Positions 19,488 to 29,850 are shown, counted from the first letter of the stretch. The stretch is DNA of 64,000 nucleotides from Bifidobacterium scaligerum (GCF_002802865.1 NZ_PGLQ01000002.1:220110-284109); one strand, 5' to 3'. Made by a program: numbers and translations. The notes: generated from the sequence alone by a model not told the origin.

Positions 19488-20972
19488 CTACTTCTCGTCC
19501 GAGAGCTTCTCCGAAGTGGAACCGGCATCAGTGTCGTCGTAATCGATACCGGCATTGTCGATATTGTCGGCACGGCTTTGACGCAGCTGCTCGATCAGAT
19601 CAATGACGGTTTCGAGTTCAGGAGCCACGTCGTCGGACGGCTCATCGTCGTCCTCGTCCTCTTCATCATCCATATCGTCATCGTCCGCCACGGTGTTGTT
19701 GAGAATATCCTCCTCCGTGGCCTCATCGTCATCTGTGCCATCGATATCATCTGTGCCAGAGAAATCGCCGTTATCAGCATCATCGGCATCGAACTTATCG
19801 GCAGCCGTAGCATCCTCTTCCGAATCGTCTTCAGCCCCAATGACATCAACAGCATGCGAATCCGAATCCACAACCGCATGCTCGGCATTATCATCGGCAC
19901 TACCGGAGGCAACAGCTTCATCCACCGAATCGTCATCTGTCACAGATCCGGCAACTGCAATTCCATCATCTACAGCTGCGGCCTGCGCCACCTCACCGCC
20001 GTCATCCACAGTGGTTTCGGCCGTGGTTGTTACCACAGCATCAGCCACGGCAACAGAATCGGCATTGTTCTCAACACCATCAGGCTCATCAGCAACAAGG
20101 CCACCGGTCTCGCTCTCATTATCGCCATCATCCGTCTCATGCGCACGTGCAAGCTTCAACACGTCCTCGGCATCCATATCAGTAACTTCATCAGCGGCTT
20201 CCGCACGCTTACGCGACGGGGATGCCACCACATCGATATGGAAATCATCGAACGCCGGCTTGGACTGCACCCAGATATGGCTCGGCTCAGGAGGCTCAAT
20301 CTCGGAGTGCTCGCCACAACCGTGATCCAACGAAACCACACGTCCATCATCCGGGCTCCATTTGTTGGCGCATACGCCGAACATGCGGTCCAGTTCACCG
20401 GCCAGCGGCACAAAGAAACCACAAGTGGAGCACAGATTGCCATCTGCGGTTTTGGTACTCAACGCCTTCGGGCCGCGCGGACCCTCATACCAGCGCTGCG
20501 CCGCCTGGGCCCGGCCCAAAGGGCTCAGCACATGACGTCTGGTGAGCCGAAACGTCTGCACCGCATCGTTGACGTCCTCAAGAGAGGATTCCGCCACCTC
20601 CCCCGGTTCCATACGCTCGTCATCCGGGTCGGTGCCGATGGAATCGGTAGGAGCCAGATCAGTCGGCTCCAGACGATCCTTCCACGGAATCCACTTGGGC
20701 GGCATCAACGCATCTTCAGTGGGTATCAGCGAGGATTCGTTGACAGTCCACGAATCGAGTTCCTCATCGTGGTACAACGTCACCGACCACTGCCAGCCTT
20801 CATATCCGCGCACATGAGCCGCGAAGCGGAAATCGGTGACGTGGTCTTCCAGCGCCTGGGCGACGACGAAATCCCCCACCTGCTCGGGCTCGTCGGCCAC
20901 TTCGAGCAGCACGGCACGTGCGATCGCGCGCGGGTCCGGACTTGCGACGGTTTCGGTGGTGTCAGTCATCAA
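19488..20972 (-). CDS. DUF3027 domain protein with long acidic tail
   Basis: Cytoplasmic protein of 494 aa. The first 240 residues match the actinobacterial DUF3027 pattern: GYEGWQWSVTLYHD, WIPWKDRLEPTDLAPTD, then a small zinc-finger-like CSTCGFFVPLAGELDRMFGVC with further Cys/His in DHGCGEHSE. The last 240 residues are almost entirely Asp, Glu, Ala, Val and Ser, low-complexity and presumably disordered. Function is unknown; a nucleic-acid or ribosome link is suggested only by the zinc-ribbon look and by the cold-shock gene 5 bp upstream. The first of two successive Met codons is used. It is the last gene of the run TPM, regulator, kinase, cold-shock. Confidence 0.8.
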   Translation of the reverse strand: MMTDTTETVASPDPRAIARAVLLEVADEPEQVGDFVVAQALEDHVTDFRFAAHVRGYEGWQWSVTLYHDEELDSWTVNESSLIPTEDALMPPKWIPWKDRLEPTDLAPTDSIGTDPDDERMEPGEVAESSLEDVNDAVQTFRLTRRHVLSPLGRAQAAQRWYEGPRGPKALSTKTADGNLCSTCGFFVPLAGELDRMFGVCANKWSPDDGRVVSLDHGCGEHSEIEPPEPSHIWVQSKPAFDDFHIDVVASPSRKRAEAADEVTDMDAEDVLKLARAHETDDGDNESETGGLVADEPDGVENNADSVAVADAVVTTTAETTVDDGGEVAQAAAVDDGIAVAGSVTDDDSVDEAVASGSADDNAEHAVVDSDSHAVDVIGAEDDSEEDATAADKFDADDADNGDFSGTDDIDGTDDDEATEEDILNNTVADDDDMDDEEDEDDDEPSDDVAPELETVIDLIEQLRQSRADNIDNAGIDYDDTDAGSTSEKLSDEK

Positions 20973-20977
20973 TCCAA

Positions 20978-21367
20978 TCAGTCCTGTACGTCGAATTGAT
21001 CCGCCACGGCACGCAGCAGCGTGGCCAGCTTCTTGCTTTCGGCGGAAGAGGGGTAATGATGGCGACGCAGCGTGTTACCGGCGGCGTCGAGCATCTTGAT
21101 CAGGTCCTCACAGATGGCAGCCATGTCGTCCGGCTTCGGCCGAGTGGCCTTGACCAAGCTGGGAGCGGATACGATCAGCTTCACCCCCATGGCCTGTGGC
21201 CCACGACGGCCATCCACCACGGAGTATTCCACCTTGGCTCCCTTGCGCAGCGTAGTGGCGCCAGCAGGCAGGGCCTGAGCCGGCAGGAACACATCCTTGC
21301 CTTCCTCATTGGTGATGAAACCATAACCCTTGGCTGCGTCAAACCAACGAACTCGACCGGTGGGCAT
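20978..21367 (-). CDS. Cold-shock-domain protein with C-terminal extension
   Basis: Single-stranded nucleic-acid binding protein, 129 aa, about twice the length of CspA. The N-terminal half is a cold-shock domain starting MPTGRVRWFDAAKGYGFI, with the RNP1-like GYGFITNEEGKDVF; the second RNP motif is weaker (FLPAQAL). The C-terminal half (PKPDDMAAICEDLIKMLDAAG) looks helical and is shared with the larger actinobacterial paralogues. The start at 21367 is chosen because the domain begins there and AAGGAAGG lies upstream; longer in-frame reading adds only seven residues. The stop is 5 bp before the DUF3027 start, so the two are co-expressed. Confidence 0.88.
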   Translation of the reverse strand: MPTGRVRWFDAAKGYGFITNEEGKDVFLPAQALPAGATTLRKGAKVEYSVVDGRRGPQAMGVKLIVSAPSLVKATRPKPDDMAAICEDLIKMLDAAGNTLRRHHYPSSAESKKLATLLRAVADQFDVQD

Positions 21368-21442
21368 TCTCGAACCTTCCTTAATCAATCCTGATACGTC
21401 TATGGTAAACCGAAGGTACAGTCTACCTCACAGGTCTTGACC

Positions 21443-23536
21443 TCACGCTTTGGGCTGAGTCGTCGCGTTTTTACGCTCGCCGGAGAACCAGGAGGTTTTC
21501 TGCTTGGCCGGCTTGGTTTTCGTATTCTTAGATGCCGGCACAGGTGTCTCGGCCACAATCTGTTCGATGGGCAGAATCACGGTGAATGTCAAGCCACCGC
21601 CTTCCGTGGCCGTGGCGCAGATGAAACCATGATGGGCCTTGACTACGGATTGCGCGATGGAAAGCCCCAGACCGGTGCCGCCCTTCTGACGAGCACGGGA
21701 TGGATCAGCGGTGTAGAACCGTTCAAATATCTGGGAGCGGGATTCGTCCGGCACACCGGGACCGTGGTCGATGAATCGCAACACCGCATACCGGTAACCG
21801 GTCTGCATGGCGTTGCCCACCTCCGCAGCATCGATAAAGCTTCTCAGAGAAGCGTCCGTGGCGGGCATGCTGGCGAGGCGACGCGGGTCGATGGCTGCGG
21901 GAATCACACCCAACGCGGCTTCTGACGGCGAATCCACCGGAGTGTACCGATGAATGTTGCCCACGATATTGGTCACCACCTGGCGCAGTCGGGACGCGTC
22001 TCCCGGAAGGACCACATCGGGCCACTGCCCCTCAGCGGTTGTCAGACGAGCCGGATGAGTCAGGTCCTGGGCAGGTTCCAAGCGTATGATCTCATGCGTA
22101 ATGGCTCGTTCCGGGTCAAGCGCGTGCAAATCATCCACCGCGTCGGATACCACCGAGGAAAGCCGCACCGTACCGGTTACATCGATTCCACGTCCTTCGT
22201 CAAGACGTGCAAGCGAAAGAAGGTCTTCGACCAGCACGGTCATACGCTGACTGGATTTCTCGATATGCTCGATGGATTCGTCGGCGCGTTCCAGCGCTCC
22301 CGGCATATCACGCTGCATCTTGTACAGCTCCGCGTACCCGTGGATAGCGGCCAACGGAGTGCGCAATTCATGGCTGGCGTCCGAGACGAACCGCTTCATT
22401 TTCTCCGTGGTCTCCGCCTGTTCGTGGAAACTCGATTCTATTCGGGTCAGCATGGTGTTCAGCGACGCCGCCAATGAGCCGACCTCCGTGTTCTCCGGCG
22501 CGGAGGGAATACGCTGGCTCAAGTCTCCGGCTGCGATTTTCGCCGCAGTTTTCTCCATACGCTTCAACGGCGTCATCGTGTGCTGGATGATCAGCGTGGA
22601 CAGGGACCCGCCAAGCAGCACGACGGCGATACCGACAAGTACGCAGTACCGGGTAAGCGTGTTCACGGTATCGATTTGATCGGCCAGAGACAGGCCGATG
22701 TACACCACACCGCGAACCTTCTTGCCATCCTGAGTCGGTTCGGTCCATTGCAACGGCAGAATACGCCATGGCGCGCGCGCTGTGGACAATGTGGAATGGC
22801 TGACGTTCGCGGATGGATTCGCCAACATTTTGGTTATCGTGCCAGAGGAATCCGTACTGTCTGAGCCGTTCGAGCCACCCGATCCATCAGAACCGCCGGA
22901 CTCGGAGCTTTGGCCGTCGTTGGTTTTGGGTGCCGCGTTGTTGTCGGTGGTGTTCTCCCGTACCTGAACAATTTGTTTGGCCACCGACTGGGTGGTGAAC
23001 TGCTTGCCCAGCGTGATGCCCGAGGTATCCCCATAGGTGGGCAGTATCGGCACGGAGACAACGCCGTCCTGCATCTGCGGCATCAACGGTGTGATCACCA
23101 ACGGATTGCCATCCTCATCTTTGGTGCCGTCGGTGTACTGAATCTGCAGGAAGTATGAGTTCGGCCCGGAATTGTCGTTGTTGGAGAGCAAATCGATACT
23201 CTGGAATATCAAATCTTTCTGCTGCACAAGCTGGGTATCCGTTTTCTGCAGCATATAGTTGCTCACCAACGCACGAATGGAGAACGAGATCACCGTCACG
23301 CCGATCAGCAGCACGGCGATCGTACAAGCCATGAGCTTGCTACCCAAGGACACACGGTCCAAATGCCGCATCACTACGTTCTTTTTGCGCTCATGATGTT
23401 CCTGAAAATGGGTGGCAAATGCAGGCATGCCGGCACCATATGGCCCAAACTGTGCCGGCTTATCACGCGGCCGACCGTCAGTTGCGCTTTGACGCGCACA
23501 TGCGTTGGTGTCTGCTGGCTTATCGGAATTACTCAT
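21443..23536 (-). CDS. Sensor histidine kinase with large extracytoplasmic domain
   Basis: Membrane histidine kinase of 697 aa, partner of the response regulator upstream. A cytoplasmic N-terminal stretch precedes TM1 (about 66-90), an extracytoplasmic sensor of about 200 residues containing a Gly/Ser/Asp-rich loop (about 206-235), TM2 (about 297-317), a HAMP segment (TMTPLKRMEKTAAKIAAGDL), the HisKA box with phospho-His in SDASHELRTPLAAIHGYAEL (about residue 389) and an HATPase domain (GPGVPDESRSQIFERFY, GTGLGLSIAQSVV). The overall layout is that of the PhoR/TcrY/MprB-like class. The signal is unknown. The first Met is used although the Shine-Dalgarno is weak; Met37 or Met56 are possible. 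Confidence 0.9.
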   Translation of the reverse strand: MSNSDKPADTNACARQSATDGRPRDKPAQFGPYGAGMPAFATHFQEHHERKKNVVMRHLDRVSLGSKLMACTIAVLLIGVTVISFSIRALVSNYMLQKTDTQLVQQKDLIFQSIDLLSNNDNSGPNSYFLQIQYTDGTKDEDGNPLVITPLMPQMQDGVVSVPILPTYGDTSGITLGKQFTTQSVAKQIVQVRENTTDNNAAPKTNDGQSSESGGSDGSGGSNGSDSTDSSGTITKMLANPSANVSHSTLSTARAPWRILPLQWTEPTQDGKKVRGVVYIGLSLADQIDTVNTLTRYCVLVGIAVVLLGGSLSTLIIQHTMTPLKRMEKTAAKIAAGDLSQRIPSAPENTEVGSLAASLNTMLTRIESSFHEQAETTEKMKRFVSDASHELRTPLAAIHGYAELYKMQRDMPGALERADESIEHIEKSSQRMTVLVEDLLSLARLDEGRGIDVTGTVRLSSVVSDAVDDLHALDPERAITHEIIRLEPAQDLTHPARLTTAEGQWPDVVLPGDASRLRQVVTNIVGNIHRYTPVDSPSEAALGVIPAAIDPRRLASMPATDASLRSFIDAAEVGNAMQTGYRYAVLRFIDHGPGVPDESRSQIFERFYTADPSRARQKGGTGLGLSIAQSVVKAHHGFICATATEGGGLTFTVILPIEQIVAETPVPASKNTKTKPAKQKTSWFSGERKNATTQPKA

Positions 23537-23639
23537 AGGACCGCTTCGTGCAGAGAAAAACGTACAGGGGCACCGTCGGACGATTCGACCAGTGATGATT
23601 AAGGCTCGGCCAGGCGAATCCGTTCGACTTATGAATCGA

Positions 23640-24371
23640 CTAGTTCTTCGGCTCGCGAATCATGTAGCCGATGCCGCGCTTGGTTTCGATCAATGGCGTC
23701 ACCTTATGCGTTTCGCCGTTCTCGTCGGTGTACGTGATGCCGTCCACCTTCTTACGCAGGTAGGAAATATAGGATTCGACGATGGCCGCGTCCCCGCCCC
23801 AGTCGTACTGCCATACATGATCGAGGATTTGGGCCTTGGACAGCACTCGGCCTTCATTATCCATCAGGTAACGCAGCAGCTTGTACTCGGTGGGACTCAG
23901 GTCAACAGTCTGCCCCGCACGGGTTACGTCATGGGAATCTTCATTGATCTCAAGGTCGGCGACGCGGATAATCGGATCATCTTCGACCTGTTCACGGGTC
24001 CGCCTGAGGATGGCACGGATGCGGGCCACCACTTCTTCCAAGCTGAACGGCTTGGTCACATAATCGTCGCCGCCCACGGTCAGGCCCATGATCTTGTCTT
24101 GCGTATCATCACGAGCGGTCAGGAAGAGCACCGGCGCATCGATACCCTCCTGACGGATACGACGGGTCACGGTAAAGCCGTCGATATCAGGCAACATGAC
24201 ATCCAACACAATCAGGTCGGGCTGTACCTTTTCAATGACCTCAATCGCTTCGGAGCCGGAAGCTGCGGTATTGACCTCGAATCCGGCGAAATGCAATGAG
24301 GCGACGAGCAGTTCACGAATGGACGGCTCGTCGTCTACAACAACAATCGATGCTTCAATAGGCTTACTCAT
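23640..24371 (-). CDS. OmpR-family response regulator
   Basis: DNA-binding response regulator of 243 aa, target of the kinase encoded 103 bp downstream. Receiver domain with acidic pair VVDDE (about 12-15), phospho-Asp in LIVLDVMLPD (about 57), Thr in FLTARDD and Lys in YVTKPFSLEE; C-terminal winged helix ending ETKRGIGYMIREP. The start MSKPIEAS at 24371 is used because the receiver begins there. This ATG overlaps the end of the TPM-domain gene by 8 nt, so the membrane protein and the regulator are likely translationally coupled, which is not the usual neighbour for this class. Confidence 0.93.
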   Translation of the reverse strand: MSKPIEASIVVVDDEPSIRELLVASLHFAGFEVNTAASGSEAIEVIEKVQPDLIVLDVMLPDIDGFTVTRRIRQEGIDAPVLFLTARDDTQDKIMGLTVGGDDYVTKPFSLEEVVARIRAILRRTREQVEDDPIIRVADLEINEDSHDVTRAGQTVDLSPTEYKLLRYLMDNEGRVLSKAQILDHVWQYDWGGDAAIVESYISYLRKKVDGITYTDENGETHKVTPLIETKRGIGYMIREPKN

Positions 24372-25158
24372 GCTTCCTAGAGTGTCGCGCCCGTCTGGGT
24401 GTTTCCTGAATGTCATCTTGGAGTTCCGTCTTGGTGGACTTGGCGATCTTCTTACGATGGCGAATCAGCACGGTCACCACGATGATGAGCACCAGCACGG
24501 CCAGTGCCACGCCCATCGCAATCACACCAATTCTCACTGCAGACGAAGATGTAGACGTCTTCTTGGATTTCGCGATCTGATCCATCAGCGCAATCGCGGA
24601 CTGCGACCAATTCGGCGTACTTTCCATCAAAGGCTGCTGAGCGACTGCGGACAACTTATCGACCGTGTCTTTCTTTTTGAGCCATTCATCGGAGTTCTTC
24701 GACACAGCCACCACCAGATTGCCGTCGTTCGAAGCCACGGCCAGCATCACTGTATTCGGCTTGGGATCAGTGGATTCCAACACGTTCTTGGCCCAATCCT
24801 CCGGCGTCTGCTCACTGTTGAAGCTGGACAGATACAGCAAATGCACATGCACACCCGTATCTTTTTCGGTTTGGGCGATGGCGTCCGAGACTTCCGCGGC
24901 ATGCGAGCCCAGCAGATTTTCGGTATCGGTGATGTTCTCGGTGATGGTCACGCCGTTATCGTTGCCATCATTGCCGGTGCCGGAATCATCCCCAAAAGCG
25001 CTCGGAGTTATCCACATAACGCTCATCATCACCGCCACCAGTGCGCAAACGGCGAAAACAAGCCACTTTGCGGCTATTCGGCGCCCCTCAATGTAGCGCT
25101 TGGTCGAAGCTGGAACCACAATAGTCGTTTTTTCCTCTGCCCAATTCGTCTGTGACAT
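24364..25158 (-). CDS. TPM-domain (DUF477-like) membrane protein
   Basis: Membrane-anchored protein of 264 aa. A short cytoplasmic start (MSQTNWAEEKTTIVVPAS) leads to TM1 (WLVFAVCALVAVMMSVMW), an extracytoplasmic TPM-like domain (ITDTENLLGSHAAEVSDAI, TGVHVHLLYLSSF, NTVMLAVASNDGNLVVAV), then a second TM (VIAMGVALAVLVLIIVVTVLI) and a basic cytoplasmic tail. TPM domains occur in phosphatase-like and photosystem-repair proteins; catalytic function here is not established. It heads the operon with the response regulator and kinase and could feed a signal into them or be their target. The start at 25158 is chosen over an upstream extension that lacks support. Confidence 0.82.
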   Translation of the reverse strand: MSQTNWAEEKTTIVVPASTKRYIEGRRIAAKWLVFAVCALVAVMMSVMWITPSAFGDDSGTGNDGNDNGVTITENITDTENLLGSHAAEVSDAIAQTEKDTGVHVHLLYLSSFNSEQTPEDWAKNVLESTDPKPNTVMLAVASNDGNLVVAVSKNSDEWLKKKDTVDKLSAVAQQPLMESTPNWSQSAIALMDQIAKSKKTSTSSSAVRIGVIAMGVALAVLVLIIVVTVLIRHRKKIAKSTKTELQDDIQETPRRARHSRKHE

Positions 25159-25351
25159 ATGCTCAACCTTAGCGTCCGGTATTGGCAATGGAGCTGCATA
25201 TGCCGTATAGAACGGCATCGGTGACGATATTGGCAGTGTTCCGGAAGGCTGAGTATCCGCCCAACCGACGGTTCTCCTGCATACTACGGGACAATCGAAT
25301 CGGCAACGGATACAACAAATACAGCAGATACAGATAAGGAAAGGAGCAACG

Positions 25352-25642
25352 ATGCCCCAATATCAGGTGGATTCGGAGCGAATTCAATCATCCTCCGCCG
25401 CTGTGGCAGGTTCCATGGCACAGATCCGGCAAGCGGTGAGCGGCATGTATGCCAATCTCAATACGTTGCAGGAGGCATGGCGCGGATCGGCGGCCACGCA
25501 ATTCTCTGCCGTTGTAGCACAGTGGCGTGCGGCCCAACAGCAGATGGAAACCTCTTTAGAGGCGATTCAGCATTCGCTGACGCAAGCGTCCGCGGTCTAC
25601 GCCGATGCCGAAGCACAGGCGGCAAGATTGTTCGCCCATTGA
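25352..25642 (+). CDS. WXG100-family (ESAT-6-like) protein
   Basis: Small helical-hairpin protein of 96 aa with the central W-x-G turn in LQEAWRGSAATQF (Trp about residue 43), the length and Ala/Gln-rich helices typical of WXG100 proteins secreted by type VII systems. No partner WXG gene, EccC/FtsK-type ATPase or EccD-type channel is adjacent. AAAGGAG lies about 5 nt before the ATG. It is divergent from the TPM-domain gene and convergent with groEL. A secretion apparatus, if any, must be encoded elsewhere. Confidence 0.88.
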   Translation: MPQYQVDSERIQSSSAAVAGSMAQIRQAVSGMYANLNTLQEAWRGSAATQFSAVVAQWRAAQQQMETSLEAIQHSLTQASAVYADAEAQAARLFAH

Positions 25643-25670
25643 CCGGCATCGTACGAATAATCGTACGAAA

Positions 25671-25708
25671 AAGTGGAGGAGACTCCCACAACGAGAGTCT
25701 CCTCCACT
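25671..25708. terminator. 15-bp bidirectional terminator between WXG100 gene and groEL
   Basis: AAGTGGAGGAGACTC (25671-25685) and GAGTCTCCTCCACTT (25694-25708) form a perfect 15-bp stem with an 8-nt loop, flanked by AAAA on the left, so it is effective on the groEL strand (TTTT) and probably on both. Confidence 0.85.
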
Positions 25709-25781
25709 TACTGTTTAGGCACTACAGTGAACGGTCCGAATCAATTTCGGCCGTTCAGCTGAACTTTCAATCCGCTTGGGA

Positions 25782-27479
<1,698 letters not shown>

Positions 27480-27490
27480 TCAGCTGCCGA

Positions 27491-27552
27491 TTATCACTCT
27501 CGACCTCCGAGTGCTAACCCAGACATTAGCACTCTCACCCGCCGAGTGCCAA
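27491..27552 (-). promoter_or_regulatory. Two tandem CIRCE operators with groEL promoter(s)
   Basis: CIRCE 1: TTATCACTC-N9-GAGTGCTAA at 27491-27517. CIRCE 2: TTAGCACTC-N9-GAGTGCCAA at 27526-27552. Each differs from the consensus inverted repeat by one base in one arm. On the minus strand TTGGCA and TAATGT, 18 bp apart, are embedded in the second element, so HrcA binding would cover the promoter. The remainder of the 312-bp gap 27408-27719 has a 14-bp tandem repeat and the csp terminator. Confidence 0.9.
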
Positions 27553-27607
27553 CATACGCTTGCGCGATTGTGCTCTCGGCATGAAAAGATGCTTTGATCT
27601 GCACAAC

Positions 27608-27645
27608 GCCGCTTTCGCATTGCCGCTTTCGCATTGCCACTTTCT
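27608..27645. repeat. Tandem 14-bp repeat upstream of groEL
   Basis: GCCGCTTTCGCATT occurs twice in a row (27608-27635) followed by a partial third copy. It lies between the CIRCE region and the csp terminator. No role is evident. Confidence 0.6.
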
Positions 27646-27660
27646 CGGGCAGGTAACAGA

Positions 27661-27690
27661 AAACCCCGGCCGCTTATGCGACCGAGGTTT
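27661..27690 (-). terminator. csp terminator
   Basis: A 13-bp stem (27661-27673 with 27678-27690, two G-T pairs, 4-nt loop) followed on the minus strand by TTTTCTG. It lies 30 bp after the csp stop. Confidence 0.8.
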
Positions 27691-27719
27691 CATGTACACA
27701 TCCTTGCATGCGCTGGGTG

Positions 27720-27956
27720 TCAGGCTTGAACCTCACCGGAGGACAACTTCACCACATCCTTCGCCTGGGTTCCCTTGCCGGAGGGAGCCGGCGTATACTC
27801 CACGCGGTCGCCCTCATGCAGCATCTTGAACTTATTGGTGCTGCCGTCATCCTTGATTTCCGCGTAGTGCACGAAAACGTCCTCGCCGCCGCCGTCCGGC
27901 TGGATGAACCCGAACCCTTTCTTGGCAAGGAAGAACTTCACGGTACCTTGTGCCAT
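27720..27956 (-). CDS. Cold-shock protein, CspA type
   Basis: Small OB-fold RNA/ssDNA-binding protein of 78 aa that melts mRNA structure. It begins MAQGTVKFFLAKKGFGFIQPDGGGEDVFVHY, in which the RNP1 (KGFGFI) and RNP2 (DVFVHY) motifs are intact, unlike the longer paralogue at 21 kb. GGAAAG precedes the ATG at a normal distance. The start at 27956 is chosen since the domain begins there. A 12-bp perfect palindrome, GTGTCGCGACAC at 27984-27995, lies 28 nt upstream in the leader and may be a regulatory site. Confidence 0.95.
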   Translation of the reverse strand: MAQGTVKFFLAKKGFGFIQPDGGGEDVFVHYAEIKDDGSTNKFKMLHEGDRVEYTPAPSGKGTQAKDVVKLSSGEVQA

Positions 27957-27983
27957 ACTTGATCTTTCCTTTATTCTCATAAG

Positions 27984-27995
27984 GTGTCGCGACAC
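27984..27995. promoter_or_regulatory. 12-bp palindrome in the csp leader
   Basis: GTGTCGCGACAC, perfectly self-complementary, 28 nt before the csp start. It could be a protein-binding site; no family is assigned. The rest of 27957-28228 shows nothing recognisable. Confidence 0.35.
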
Positions 27996-28228
27996 ATACC
28001 TATAGGGAACGTAGAAAGAACCGCATCGCGCTCCCCCTACCTCACGACTAAGCCACGATTGTACAGTGACGAGGGAACAATCGTCATCAAGCCAACGGAA
28101 AAATGATCAAAATTCGTTCAAATTCTCACTTTTCCGACCATTGTCAGCGCATGCCCGACGACGTCCATACCAACCATTGATATCCCCGCACCGCCTATCA
28201 ACGCGACGGCCGCCAACAACGGAACCGG

Positions 28229-28930
28229 CTAGTTGAGCAACACCACCGTAATCGGCACATCAAGCCCCTGAGCCTGTTCGACCGTGGCGATGCCAAGCGT
28301 AGAGGCCACATCCTCGGCAGTGGCCTTGTCGGCTTCATTCTGATACCACACCACCGTGGTCGCAGGCAGAGTGGAACCGGTCGGATTGCTCGCCTCAACA
28401 CTGGTATATCCGGCGGTCTGCAATACATCGGCCTTCTGACCTGCGTATCCCGTCACTCCTGTGGCATTAATCACACGGACCTGAGTGGCCTTGTTCACCA
28501 CAGCCGTGTCCTGAGCATTGTTGGCCTGATCGTTGGTCTGAGAAGATTGGTCCGTGCCATCAGTGCTCTGGTTGGACGAATTCGAGGAATCAGTGGAGTC
28601 GGACGACTGATCGGACTTCTTGCTGTCCGTACTGTCACCCGCCGTGGAATCCGTAGCGGAATCCTTCGTGGAATCACTGCTGGAATCATTCGAGGATGCC
28701 GTCTCGGAAGTGGACGGCGAAGAGGAGATGCCGAAGAATGCTTTGTATTCGCCAGACATCCACGCCCATGCACCAAAACCGCACAATGCCGCCACCAAAA
28801 CAACAATGACGAACGGCCGTACACGAGCCCCCACAGAACGGGGACCACGATGAACGCCGACAGGACCCCGGGGAGGATTATCGAAAGCATCCCGCTGATA
28901 TGAGTCGTAGGTTTCGCCTTTGCGCGCCAT
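28229..28930 (-). CDS. Membrane-anchored LytR_C domain protein
   Basis: Single-pass membrane protein of 233 aa with N-terminus inside: a basic start (MARKGETYDSYQRDAFDNPP), one TM (VIVVLVAALCGFGAWAWM), a Ser/Asp/Thr-rich low-complexity stalk of about 80 residues and a C-terminal LytR_C domain (VRVINATGVTGYAGQKADVL, TTVVWYQNEADKATAEDVA). LytR_C domains are linked to cell-wall polymer assembly; no LCP catalytic domain is fused here. GGAAGGG precedes the ATG at 28930. A much longer in-frame upstream reading was discarded because it opposes ung. Role is inferred only from the domain. Confidence 0.85.
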   Translation of the reverse strand: MARKGETYDSYQRDAFDNPPRGPVGVHRGPRSVGARVRPFVIVVLVAALCGFGAWAWMSGEYKAFFGISSSPSTSETASSNDSSSDSTKDSATDSTAGDSTDSKKSDQSSDSTDSSNSSNQSTDGTDQSSQTNDQANNAQDTAVVNKATQVRVINATGVTGYAGQKADVLQTAGYTSVEASNPTGSTLPATTVVWYQNEADKATAEDVASTLGIATVEQAQGLDVPITVVLLN

Positions 28931-29031
28931 GGCCGCCCTTCCTTCCTGCACAACTACCCACGTAGTGTAATCGGCACCCAGCATGTTGGTCCACTCCACC
29001 ACGCCCCATGCACCGGATATGCACGTTTGAC

Positions 29032-29037
29032 TACAGT
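29032..29037 (+). promoter_or_regulatory. Candidate -10 hexamer of ung
   Basis: TACAGT ends 8 nt before the ung ATG with no Shine-Dalgarno between them, a leaderless arrangement. Confidence 0.4.
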
Positions 29038-29045
29038 AGTGAACC

Positions 29046-29735
29046 ATGATCAAACCACTCAATGAACTGGTCGAATCCGGATGGGCGCACGCGCTGGCTG
29101 ACGTCGAGCCGAACATCCATCGCATGGGAGATTTTCTACGCGCCGAAAACGCGGCCGGACACCCCTGGCTACCGGCAAGCCACAATGTGCTGCGCGCTTT
29201 CACCATTCCGTTCGACTCCATCAAGGTGCTGATCGTGGGACAAGACCCCTACCCCACACCGGGGCATCCGGTAGGCCTGAGCTTCTGTGTGGCACCGGAC
29301 GTGCATCCGCTGCCCAAAAGCCTGGTCAATATTTATAAGGAGCTGGTGGATGATCTCGGCGTTCCCATGCCGCCCAACGGCGATCTGACCCCTTGGACGC
29401 AACGCGGTGTGATGCTGCTCAACAGATGTCTGACCGTAGGCGTCGGCCGCCCGAACTCGCATCAGGGCAAGGGGTGGGAAGAGGTCACCGAAGCCGCAAT
29501 CCGTGCACTGAATGCCCGCACGGACGCCGAAGGACATCCCAAGCCACTGGTGGCAATTCTCTGGGGGCGTAATGCGCAAAGTCTTGAACCGTTGCTGACC
29601 AATGCGTTCATCATCAAATCCCCTCACCCCAGCCCGCTGTCCGCATCACGCGGATTTTTCGGATCCAAGCCATTCTCCCGAGCCAATCAAGCGCTTGTCA
29701 ACATGGGAGAGGAACCCATCGACTGGCGTCTCTAG
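29046..29735 (+). CDS. ung: Uracil-DNA glycosylase, family 1
   Basis: Base-excision repair enzyme that removes uracil from DNA, 229 aa. The catalytic water-activating loop reads [17 protein letters not shown] and the C-terminal DNA-intercalating loop [18 protein letters not shown], both diagnostic of family 1 [11 protein letters not shown] and ILWGRNAQ are also in place. The ATG at 29046 gives a family-length protein. It is divergent from the LytR_C gene and 115 bp upstream of moxR. Confidence 0.97.
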   Translation: MIKPLNELVESGWAHALADVEPNIHRMGDFLRAENAAGHPWLPASHNVLRAFTIPFDSIKVLIVGQDPYPTPGHPVGLSFCVAPDVHPLPKSLVNIYKELVDDLGVPMPPNGDLTPWTQRGVMLLNRCLTVGVGRPNSHQGKGWEEVTEAAIRALNARTDAEGHPKPLVAILWGRNAQSLEPLLTNAFIIKSPHPSPLSASRGFFGSKPFSRANQALVNMGEEPIDWRL

Positions 29736-29837
29736 GCCGCCCGAGCAGCTCAGTTTAACGGCGGATTACGGCGAATGCATACCGGGCCCGTACTGAGGGA
29801 GCCTTCTTTCTCACAGCGCTCCGTCAGCGCGAGTCGT

Positions 29838-29843
29838 TACAGT
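29838..29843 (+). promoter_or_regulatory. Candidate -10 hexamer of the moxR operon
   Basis: TACAGT ends 7 nt before ATG 29851. This favours 29851 over the in-frame GTG at 29842 as start and suggests a leaderless first gene for the operon. Confidence 0.4.
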
Positions 29844-29850
29844 GGTGGGC

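Noticed and set aside
25105..25120. A third copy of the leader element (AAGCTGGAACCACA)
   Set aside because: Only 14 bp match, and it lies inside the coding sequence of the TPM-domain protein, where it encodes VVPAS; flanks do not match.
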